6,626 nucleotides of DNA from Planctomycetota bacterium (GTDB lineage: Bacteria; Planctomycetota; Phycisphaerae; Phycisphaerales; UBA1924). Shown one piece after another: positions 1 through 6,408 of this stretch. Position numbers and translations under genes: made by a program. Where the stretch lies: NCBI GenBank assembly GCA_023434205.1, contig JAEYTB010000223.1, positions 1 through 6,626 on the forward strand, read 5' to 3'. Within the stretch, counting starts at the first letter, position 1; every line of letters begins with the position of its first letter. The notes below the pieces were generated by a model. It had not been told where the DNA came from and did not search any database. It was given only the letters and a program-made list of their open reading frames with translations.

Positions 1-350
1 AGCGGCTGATCCGCCGGCTGTGCGTCCACTGCAAAGAGCTGGGCAAGCCCAGCGAGGAGATGGCCGAGTTCCTGGCGATGCACAGCTTCGACGCGGATGA
101 GATCTGGAACGCCAAGGGCTGCGACCGGTGCCGCAACTGCGGCTACTCGGGGCGTGTGGGCATCTACGAGCTGCTGACGGTGGACGACCAGCTCCGCGAC
201 ATTGTGGCCCGCAACCCCAACGTCGCCGAGTTCCGGCGGATGTGCATCGAGCGGGGGATGGTGACGCTGCGTCAGGACGGGATGCGGAAGGTGGCGAAGG
301 GGCTGACGACGGTGGCGGAGGTGCTGCGCGTGACAGAGGCGGTTCACTGA
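1..350 (+). CDS. GspE/PilB-family secretion or type IV pilus assembly ATPase, C-terminal fragment
   Basis: This is the last 115 codons of a gene that begins left of the window; the frame is open from base 3 and ends in TGA at 348-350. The family comprises hexameric cytoplasmic ATPases that power type II secretion pseudopili or type IV pili. The fragment shows the CM zinc subdomain: CVHC at fragment residues 7-10 and CDRC at 40-43. This gives exactly the CX2CX29CX2C spacing described for the GspE/EpsE family, with a further Cys at 46. The zinc site is followed by the family's GYSGRVGIYELL stretch and by the usual ending (RQDGMRKVAKGLTTVAEVLRVT). The Walker boxes lie outside the window, so GspE and PilB cannot be told apart. 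The zinc motif argues against PilT. The next gene on this strand starts 42 bases downstream and seems unrelated in function. Confidence 0.93.
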   Translation, partial: RLIRRLCVHCKELGKPSEEMAEFLAMHSFDADEIWNAKGCDRCRNCGYSGRVGIYELLTVDDQLRDIVARNPNVAEFRRMCIERGMVTLRQDGMRKVAKGLTTVAEVLRVTEAVH

Positions 351-352
351 GC

Positions 353-371
353 GGCAGATGGAGTGTCTGCC
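353..371 (+). other. small hairpin just after the secretion ATPase stop codon
   Basis: GGCAGA (353-358) and TCTGCC (366-371) form a perfect 6-bp stem with a 7-base loop, starting 3 bases after the TGA of the upstream gene. No T-run follows, so it is at best a weak or Rho-assisted terminator. It could also simply be chance in a G+C-rich gap. It lies upstream of the candidate -10 box at 381. Confidence 0.3.
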
Positions 372-380
372 TGACGCCGA

Positions 381-386
381 TACACT
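381..386 (+). promoter_or_regulatory. candidate -10 box (TACACT) placed for a leaderless transcript of the HicB-like gene
   Basis: TACACT is a 4/6 match to TATAAT and lies 6 bases before the ATG at 393, so transcription would start at or next to the A of the ATG. An in-frame TGA at 372-374 leaves only 18 bases in which the start could differ, and that stretch contains no Shine-Dalgarno-like sequence. No convincing -35 is seen. Confidence 0.4.
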
Positions 387-392
387 CTGCGC

Positions 393-914
393 ATGGTTTG
401 CATCGAGGTTGAATGGGAACCGGACGGGCGTTGGATCGCAGAGGCCGTGGGCTACCCCGGCGTCATGGTTTATGGCCGAACGATTGAAGAGGCGAAGCAC
501 TTGGCGGAGGCCCTGCTCAAGCGGGTCTTGGCTGAGGGCGAGTTGAGCAAGTGCGGCGCTTCTGATTCCGAGACGACGGTGCTCGATGCCTGCAACCTGC
601 TAAACCTCATCGAGGCGGTGGAGTACCTCGCCCTCGAGTCGGGTGCCCAGATCGCATGGCTTGAAGAACAAGGGTTCGACGCGGATGAGCTGGCGCTGCA
701 GTTCGACGATGTGTACCGGGTCGCCGATCAGCTGGCGGACTGCCGTCGGTTGCCTGTGGCCGTTCTGCCGGTTCTCGACTCAATCAACGCCACTTTCGAA
801 TACATGAACGGCAATCCAGAGTTGTACATCGATGAGGCACTGGAAAACTTGCCGGAGTGGGAGCGCATCCGCTCTCTCGCGAGAGCGGCCCTCGAGCACA
901 TCCGGAAGGGCTGA
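393..914 (+). CDS. HicB-like N-terminal domain joined to an uncharacterised helical C-terminal region
   Basis: The 173-residue product is probably cytoplasmic. Residues 1-50 resemble the HicB/UPF0150 fold: an acidic beta strand, then DGRWIAEAVGYPGVMVYGRT (residues 11-30), then a helix (IEEAKHLAEALLKRVLAE). HicB antitoxins neutralise HicA mRNA-degrading toxins, but no HicA partner is visible here and no DNA-binding domain follows. Residues about 58-173 are instead helical and acidic, with FDADELALQFDDVYRVADQL in the middle and PEWERIRSLARAALEHI near the end. They resemble hypothetical proteins I recall from actinobacteria but cannot name. The start is the first ATG after an in-frame TGA at 372. 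Hand-counted 60-base lines within the gene give 47-65% G+C against 67-70% in lysS, suggesting recent acquisition. The domain assignment is from recognition only. Confidence 0.75.
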   Translation: MVCIEVEWEPDGRWIAEAVGYPGVMVYGRTIEEAKHLAEALLKRVLAEGELSKCGASDSETTVLDACNLLNLIEAVEYLALESGAQIAWLEEQGFDADELALQFDDVYRVADQLADCRRLPVAVLPVLDSINATFEYMNGNPELYIDEALENLPEWERIRSLARAALEHIRKG

Positions 915-2486
<1,572 letters not shown>

Positions 2487-2506
2487 GCGGCCATTGTTGG
2501 CCGGGC

Positions 2507-2911
2507 TTAGGGGCGGCGCGGGACGGCCTCCGGCGGCTCCACGAGCGACTGGAGCGTGACGCCCGCGAGCGCGTCGGTCACCATGATGCGGACGCGGTCA
2601 AGGGTGGCGTGCAGGGCGCCCACGGCGTCGCAGCCGCGGCATTCGCCCGTCGCCTGATCAAGGTCGCTGACCGTGCGGACGATCTCGAGGAGGTTGATGT
2701 CGGCGGGGCTGCGGGCGAGGCGGTACCCGCCGCCGACACCGCGGCGGCCGAGGATCAGGCCCGCGCCGGCGAGCTGCTGGAGCACCTTGGCCAGGTAGTT
2801 CGCGGGGACGTTCGCCCGCGTGGCGAGCGTGGTGGCCGGGACGAGCTCTCCGGGCGCACTGGCAAGGCAGGCCATGGCCCGCAGGGCGTACTCGGTCGTT
2901 TGTGAAAACAC
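2507..2911 (-). CDS. Rrf2-family transcriptional regulator with a reduced cysteine set
   Basis: The 134-residue protein is a dimeric winged-helix DNA-binding regulator of the IscR/NsrR/RirA/CymR family. The N-terminus (SQTTEYALRAMACLA) and the recognition helix and wing region (NYLAKVLQQLAGAGLI, then RRGVGGGYRLAR, 56-67) are classic. Fe-S members carry three cysteines after the wing; here only C91 and C94 (CRGC) are present, with H101 nearby and C15 in helix 1, so a standard [2Fe-2S] or [4Fe-4S] site is uncertain. The start is GTG (2909-2911), supported by GGAG 7 bases upstream and by alignment with the usual family N-terminus. The gene lies 71 bases after the metal ATPase gene and 20 bases before lysS on the same strand. 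The likely effector is iron, Fe-S status or thiol stress (inference). Confidence 0.92.
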   Translation of the reverse strand: MFSQTTEYALRAMACLASAPGELVPATTLATRANVPANYLAKVLQQLAGAGLILGRRGVGGGYRLARSPADINLLEIVRTVSDLDQATGECRGCDAVGALHATLDRVRIMVTDALAGVTLQSLVEPPEAVPRRP

Positions 2912-2918
2912 GCACCCA

Positions 2919-2922
2919 CTCC
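2919..2922 (-). promoter_or_regulatory. ribosome binding site that selects the GTG start of the Rrf2 gene
   Basis: GGAG on the minus strand sits 7 bases before the GTG at 2911. No ATG or TTG in this frame lies close by, so this site decides the start. Confidence 0.65.
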
Positions 2923-2982
2923 ACGAACCCCCCTGGCTCAGCGAACGGGGATGAAGACGATGTAGATGACGGACCCAACCCC

Positions 2983-5085
2983 TCAGTCGGCCCTGTCAAG
3001 CTTGAGAGGTATACCAGCTTTTGAGTGCGGGGGTGAAACATGGCCCGGTTTTTCTTCGGTGAGCGCAGAAGGTGCGTGGTACCAAAGGAGAACGAGGGAG
3101 TTAAGCACCACGAGCAGGGTGCCGCCCTCGTGCGCAAGCACGCCGACCGATAACGGAACGGGCCGCCCCCACAGGCTACCCACGATGGTTGCCAGCGCCA
3201 TAAGTGCAATCACAGTCACGGCGAAAATAAGGTTCATCATGACCGTAATTCGCGCCCGGCGGGCGAGACGGATCGACCAGGGCACCGCCGCGAGGTTGTC
3301 GGTGAGCAGCACCACGTCGGAGGACTCGAGTGCCGCGGCGGTGCCGATGGTTCCAATACCGACAGAAACATCCGCTGCCGCGAGGGCGGGGGCGTCGTTG
3401 ACGCCGTCGCCGATGACGGCGAACCCGCGCCGCTTGCCCGGGCGTGCGCGGGTCTCGCCTTTGAAAGTCTCCACGGCCCGGAGCTTGTCCTCGGGAAGGA
3501 GCTCGGCCTCAAACGCGTCGAGCTTGAGCGACTCGGCGATGCGGGCGGCGGTGAGGCGGTTGTCGCCGGTCAGCATCACCACGGGGGAGATGTTCAGGTC
3601 GTGCAGCTCCTGCACCAGCGTCTTGGCGCCGGGGCGGACCTGGTCGGCCATGATCAGCACCGCCGCGTCGCCGCCGGGGTCGGTCTCGGTGCCCGAGGCG
3701 CTGGTGAGCGCGGCGCGGGCGACGACCACGCCGATGTGCCCTCGGTCCTGGATCTTCTCGAGGACCTCCTTCACGCGGTTGCGGAAGCAGACGGGGATGA
3801 TCTCTTCGGTGAAGCGGTAGCTGCCCAGGCGGACGTGGGCGCCGTTGTGGCGCCCCTCAAGCCCGCGCGCCGTGACGTGGTTGATGTCGGTCATGGGCAC
3901 GGGCGCGATTCCGCGCTCCGCCGCGGCTTCCTTGACCGCCATGGCGATGGGGTGCGTGGAGTCGGCCTCGAGGGCCGCGGCGATGGCGAGGAGCTCCTTG
4001 CCGTCGGACCAGGCGACGGGGTGGACCTCGTACAGGCGGGGCCGGCCGAAGGTGAGCGTGCCGGTCTTATCGAAAGCGACACCCGCGGTGCTGGCGAGGC
4101 GGTCGAGCGACTGCCCGCCCTTGAAGAGCACGCCGCCCCGGGCGCCGCGCGCGATCGCCGCGAGCGTGGCGGTGGGCGTGGCGATGACCAGCGCGCACGG
4201 CGACATGACGATGAGCAGCGTGATGGCGATGTACGCGGCGACGGTCCACTCGCGGCCGAGCGCGAGCCACCAGACCGCGAACACGACCATGCTGACCACC
4301 ATCACGCCGATGGCGTAGGGCTGGCTGATGCGGTCGATGGTGCGCTGCACGGGCTCGCGCTGCTCACGGGCCTGGGTCACCAGGTCCAGGATCTTCTGCA
4401 GGCTCGACTCGCGGACTGGGCGCAGCACCCGCGCCACGAGCGGGTCGTCGGTGTTGATGGTCCCCGCGTACAGCTCATCGCCCGGCTTGACCGCCCGCGG
4501 CATCGACTCGCCCGTGATCGCGGACTGGTCGATGGTGGACTGGCCCTCCAGGACCACGGCGTCTGCGGGGACACGCTCGCCGGGGCGTACGCGGAGCTGC
4601 TCGCCGGCGGTCAGAGAGTCGGCGGGGGCCTCGACCCATTCCCCGTCCCGCAGCACCAGGGCCTCGGCAGGCATGAGCTTGCTGAGCGCCTCGACCTCGC
4701 GCTTGGTGCGGGCCATGGCGAGGTCTTCGAGGGCGCCGGCGAGCACGAAGAGGAAGAGCAGCAGCGCGCCCTCTTCGGGGTGCCCGATGTACGCCGCGAG
4801 CCCGGCGCCCACAACCATCAGCACGTCGATGTCGAACTTCTTTTCGCGGAGAGAGGCGAGCGCGGCGCGCCCGCCGTAGACCATGCCGATCGCCAGGCTC
4901 GCCCAGATGAACGCCTCGGCCCACCCCAGCTTGAAGAGCGAGTGCAGCACAAAGCCCACGCCCAGCAGCACGCCCGACACGATCGAGGCACGCAGCTCGA
5001 ACGTCGGAGTGAAGAAGAAGGAGGGGGAACGCGGCCACGACCACGTCAGGGGTGTCCTGGGGTCGGCGGGCCGGATCGGTTGCAT
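2983..5085 (-). CDS. P1B-4-type heavy-metal-translocating P-type ATPase (Co2+/Fe2+/Zn2+ efflux)
   Basis: This is an inner-membrane pump of 700 residues from the chosen start. It shows the actuator motif TGES (191-194), membrane motif SPC (295-297), phosphorylation site DKTGT (Asp339), nucleotide-binding STHP (376-379) and GLEG, then TGD (506-508), GDGVND (559-564) and HEGG (652-655). SPC together with HEGG defines subgroup P1B-4 (CoaT, CtpD, PfeT/FrvA, ZosA). Eight hydrophobic segments are apparent, four before the actuator, and there is no N-terminal metal-binding domain. The frame stays open to 5292, but I start at ATG 5085 because the extension is low-complexity and would cross the divergent gene's start. 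There is no spaced Shine-Dalgarno; TATTCT lies 6 bases upstream. Oddities are a roughly 18-residue insertion near 457-474 and a shift to A/T-ending codons in the last stretch. Confidence 0.94.
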   Translation of the reverse strand: MQPIRPADPRTPLTWSWPRSPSFFFTPTFELRASIVSGVLLGVGFVLHSLFKLGWAEAFIWASLAIGMVYGGRAALASLREKKFDIDVLMVVGAGLAAYIGHPEEGALLLFLFVLAGALEDLAMARTKREVEALSKLMPAEALVLRDGEWVEAPADSLTAGEQLRVRPGERVPADAVVLEGQSTIDQSAITGESMPRAVKPGDELYAGTINTDDPLVARVLRPVRESSLQKILDLVTQAREQREPVQRTIDRISQPYAIGVMVVSMVVFAVWWLALGREWTVAAYIAITLLIVMSPCALVIATPTATLAAIARGARGGVLFKGGQSLDRLASTAGVAFDKTGTLTFGRPRLYEVHPVAWSDGKELLAIAAALEADSTHPIAMAVKEAAAERGIAPVPMTDINHVTARGLEGRHNGAHVRLGSYRFTEEIIPVCFRNRVKEVLEKIQDRGHIGVVVARAALTSASGTETDPGGDAAVLIMADQVRPGAKTLVQELHDLNISPVVMLTGDNRLTAARIAESLKLDAFEAELLPEDKLRAVETFKGETRARPGKRRGFAVIGDGVNDAPALAAADVSVGIGTIGTAAALESSDVVLLTDNLAAVPWSIRLARRARITVMMNLIFAVTVIALMALATIVGSLWGRPVPLSVGVLAHEGGTLLVVLNSLVLLWYHAPSALTEEKPGHVSPPHSKAGIPLKLDRAD

Positions 5086-5091
5086 CCCCTG

Positions 5092-5097
5092 AGAATA
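5092..5097 (-). promoter_or_regulatory. candidate -10 box (TATTCT) of the metal ATPase gene
   Basis: TATTCT on the minus strand matches TATAAT at 4 of 6 positions and ends 6 bases before the ATG at 5085, so the transcript would be leaderless or nearly so. The only purine-rich sequence, AGGGG, touches the ATG directly and is too close for a normal ribosome binding site. No good -35 is seen; CTTCCA at a 16-base spacing is a poor candidate. Confidence 0.45.
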
Positions 5098-5123
5098 GGG
5101 GGAGTTGGGCAGTTGGAAGCCGT

Positions 5124-5165
5124 GGGAGGCGGGCGGGGGGCGGGGCCGGGGGTTTTCATCCCCGG
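5124..5165. other. G-rich tract with G-quadruplex potential and an adjoining hairpin, between divergent genes
   Basis: On the plus strand, runs of G occur at 5124-5126, 5131-5133, 5135-5140, 5142-5145 and 5148-5152, separated by 1-4 bases. This fits the simple four-run G-quadruplex pattern. CCGGGG (5146-5151) can also pair with CCCCGG (5160-5165) around an 8-base loop, and CCCGGGCCCGGG at 5161-5172 is self-complementary. The tract lies between the outward-facing starts at 5085 and 5240, so it could affect either promoter; no function is shown. Confidence 0.45.
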
Positions 5166-5226
5166 GCCCGGGTGGGTGGCTAGCGTTTTGTCCGGCCGGG
5201 GCGGTTGCCCGCGGCCACACCAGAAC

Positions 5227-5233
5227 AAAGGAG
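5227..5233 (+). promoter_or_regulatory. strong ribosome binding site of the DUF1579 gene
   Basis: AAAGGAG lies 6 bases before the ATG at 5240. It selects this start over an in-frame ATG at 5105 and places a proper signal peptide at the N-terminus. A possible -10 (TAGCGT, 5181-5186) lies upstream, but it is weak. Confidence 0.8.
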
Positions 5234-5239
5234 ACACCC

Positions 5240-5968
5240 ATGAAGATGCGTCCGATCGCTGCCGCGTTGGTCGTGTGTGCGGGCATGACCATGGCCTTCG
5301 CTCAGACCACCCAGCCCTCGAACAGGCCGAGCACGCCCAACCGGCCCACGACCCCCGCCGCGCCGCAGGCCAAGCAGCCCGAGGGCATGCCCAGCCCCGA
5401 AGATATGCAGAAGATGATGGACGAGATGGCCAAGCCCAGCGAGCAGATCACCGAGCTGAACAAGAAGGTGAACGGCACCTGGAACGTGGAGGTCAAGTCC
5501 TGGATGGCCCCCAACACGCCGCCGATGGAGAGCAAGGGCACCGCCGCCTTTGAGCCCATCCTGGGCAACAAGATCATCAAGCAGACCTTCCGCGGCGAGT
5601 TCATGGGCACCGAGTTCCGCGGCGAGGGGGTCATGGCCTACCACAAGACCGCCGGCAAGTGGCAGAGCACGTGGATGGACAGCATGAGCGGCACCGTGAT
5701 GCTCTCCGAGGGCTCCAAGAACGACCAGGGCCAACTCGAGTTCAAGGACGAGTACACCTGCCCCATGGACGGCAGCGAGAAGACCGGCCGGACGCTGCTG
5801 ACCTTCGAGAGCCCCACCCGGATGAAGATGGAGATGTGGACCAACACCTCCGACGGCCAGAGCTTCAAGGCCATGGAACTGACCTATACCAAGGGGGCCG
5901 CCACGCCGGGAACGAACCGCCCGACGATCGAGACCAAGCCCGCCCCGGCGCCCACCGCCCGCCCGTAG
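5240..5968 (+). CDS. secreted DUF1579-domain protein
   Basis: The 242-residue protein is exported. It has a short positive N-terminus, a hydrophobic core and a likely signal peptidase I site after AFA (19-21). Residues 22-50 are a Pro/Thr/Gln-rich linker, followed by a short Met-rich helix (DMQKMMDEMA, 55-64). The DUF1579 domain spans roughly 72-218. It begins with NGTWNVEVKSWM, continues through PPMESKG, the GEFMGTEFRGEG stretch (119-130) and WMDSMSG, and closes with KAMELTYTK. This family is common in planctomycetes and has a predicted beta-rich fold, but no established biochemical role. The C-terminus is Pro/Ala-rich. The gene has its own Shine-Dalgarno and ends at an intrinsic terminator about 35 bases downstream, so it is probably monocistronic. 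It is divergent from the metal ATPase gene. Confidence 0.9.
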   Translation: MKMRPIAAALVVCAGMTMAFAQTTQPSNRPSTPNRPTTPAAPQAKQPEGMPSPEDMQKMMDEMAKPSEQITELNKKVNGTWNVEVKSWMAPNTPPMESKGTAAFEPILGNKIIKQTFRGEFMGTEFRGEGVMAYHKTAGKWQSTWMDSMSGTVMLSEGSKNDQGQLEFKDEYTCPMDGSEKTGRTLLTFESPTRMKMEMWTNTSDGQSFKAMELTYTKGAATPGTNRPTIETKPAPAPTARP

Positions 5969-5982
5969 GCCGCCCGTAGGCC
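5961..5982 (+). repeat. 11-bp tandem duplication over the DUF1579 stop codon
   Basis: GCCCGTAGGCC occurs twice back to back (5961-5971 and 5972-5982), followed by another GCCC. The first copy contains the TAG stop (5966-5968). The second TAG (5977-5979) is in another frame because the unit is not a multiple of three. It looks like a replication-slippage duplication. Confidence 0.75.
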
Positions 5983-6003
5983 GCCCACCCTCAGCCTCCA
6001 CGC

Positions 6004-6031
6004 AAACCCCGCCCCGCGGCGGGGTTTTCTT
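6004..6031 (+). terminator. intrinsic terminator of the DUF1579 gene
   Basis: AAACCCCGCC (6004-6013) and GGCGGGGTTT (6018-6027) form a perfect 10-bp stem with a CCGC loop, followed by a T-rich tail (TTTTCTT from 6025). It sits 35 bases after the stop codon and just before the promoter of the 6060 gene. The A run on the 5' side gives it some bidirectional character. Confidence 0.9.
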
Positions 6032-6045
6032 GTGCGCGGGGGCGG

Positions 6046-6051
6046 TATAGT
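6046..6051 (+). promoter_or_regulatory. candidate -10 box (TATAGT) of the 93-residue protein gene
   Basis: TATAGT matches TATAAT at 5 of 6 positions and lies 8 bases before the ATG at 6060. That is the distance expected for transcription starting at the start codon. It follows the upstream gene's terminator, so a promoter is needed here. No -35 consensus is seen at 16-18 bases. Confidence 0.55.
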
Positions 6052-6059
6052 TTCGGCCT

Positions 6060-6341
6060 ATGACGACCCCCAGCCCCTCGATGAGCCCCTACCAGCCCGG
6101 TCAGCGCGTCCGCGTGACGCAGCAGATCATGCGATTGGAGCGCCCGGGCGGCGGGCCGCTCCAGACCGCCGTGGAGGGGACGGTGGTGAGCTTCCAGCAG
6201 CAGAAGACGGGGAGCTGGTACGCGCACAGCCGCGACCACAAGCTGTGGCTGGACCGTTTGGAACTGCGGAAGGATGACGGCGAGATCGTCTTTCTGAACC
6301 TCGACCAGTACTCGCACGTGGACGTGCTTTCGGAAGGGTGA
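6060..6341 (+). CDS. conserved-looking 93-residue protein of unknown function
   Basis: I do not recognise a named family. The protein has a short Ser/Pro-rich N-terminus, then YQPGQRVRVTQQI (11-23), then alternating charged and hydrophobic strands including VEGTVVSFQQQKTGSWYAHS and KLWLDRLELRK, and ends with NLDQYSHVDVL. The pattern (PGQRVRV, then GTVVSF, then LDRLEL) suggests a small SH3-like or KOW-like beta barrel, but this is inference. There is no signal peptide or membrane segment, so it is probably cytoplasmic. An in-frame TAG at 6048-6050 fixes the start at ATG 6060, or at the internal ATG 6081; neither has a Shine-Dalgarno. The gene is isolated by a terminator upstream and a palindrome at its stop codon. 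Confidence 0.8.
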   Translation: MTTPSPSMSPYQPGQRVRVTQQIMRLERPGGGPLQTAVEGTVVSFQQQKTGSWYAHSRDHKLWLDRLELRKDDGEIVFLNLDQYSHVDVLSEG

Positions 6342-6355
6342 GCGGTCGCTCACCC
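6336..6355. promoter_or_regulatory. perfect palindrome over a stop codon and upstream of the lipoprotein promoter
   Basis: GGGTGAGCG (6336-6344) and CGCTCACCC (6347-6355) are perfect inverted repeats around a GT centre. As RNA they would give an 8-bp stem with a GGTC tetraloop. The stop codon of the 6060 gene (6339-6341) lies in the left arm. No T-run follows, so it is not a classic terminator. The right arm ends 8 bases before the candidate -10 at 6364, where an operator overlapping the -35 region would sit. Confidence 0.6.
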
Positions 6356-6363
6356 GCGTCGTG

Positions 6364-6400
6364 TATGTTTGACACCCGCGCCGCGACGGCGCCTCAGGAG
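6364..6400 (+). promoter_or_regulatory. candidate -10 box (TATGTT) and ribosome binding site (AGGAG) of the lipoprotein gene
   Basis: TATGTT at 6364-6369 is a 4/6 match to TATAAT and would give a transcript start near 6376. AGGAG at 6396-6400 lies 8 bases before the ATG at 6409 and is a normal Shine-Dalgarno. The -35 region would overlap the palindrome at 6336-6355. Confidence 0.55.
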
Positions 6401-6408
6401 AACCAGCG

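Noticed and set aside
393..914. A complete HicAB toxin-antitoxin system
   Set aside because: No HicA-like small ORF with its G-X-HXXXH-type motif is present on either side; the flanking genes are the secretion ATPase and lysS.
2488..2503. Hairpin just before the lysS start (CGGCC/GGCCG with a 6-base loop) as a regulatory element
   Set aside because: It has only five pairs in a G+C-rich gap and no alternative structure or terminator tail, so chance is the simpler explanation.
2941..2985. Read-through of the ATPase stop into a hydrophobic stretch (SVIYIVFIPVR)
   Set aside because: The frame closes after 14 more codons and no recoding signal or conserved domain supports it; probably chance.
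2993..2998. TTGACA on the minus strand near the ATPase stop, as a -35 for the Rrf2 gene
   Set aside because: It encodes part of the ATPase ending LDRAD, and no -10 lies 15-19 bases downstream.
5086..5292. Upstream extension of the metal ATPase to an ATG at 5292, adding 69 residues
   Set aside because: The extra residues are Pro/Gly-rich low complexity with no metal-binding motif, and they would cover the divergent region, ribosome binding site and signal peptide of the DUF1579 gene. ATG 5085 has a better upstream context.
3601..5553. 650-codon open frame on the plus strand opposite the metal ATPase
   Set aside because: It has the same antisense composition artefact, and it runs across the divergent region and into the DUF1579 gene in a wrong frame.
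6369..6374. TTGACA, a perfect -35 hexamer
   Set aside because: A -10 at normal spacing would fall at 6392, on the ribosome binding site of the lipoprotein gene, and nothing there resembles TATAAT. The overlapping TATGTT as a -10 fits better.
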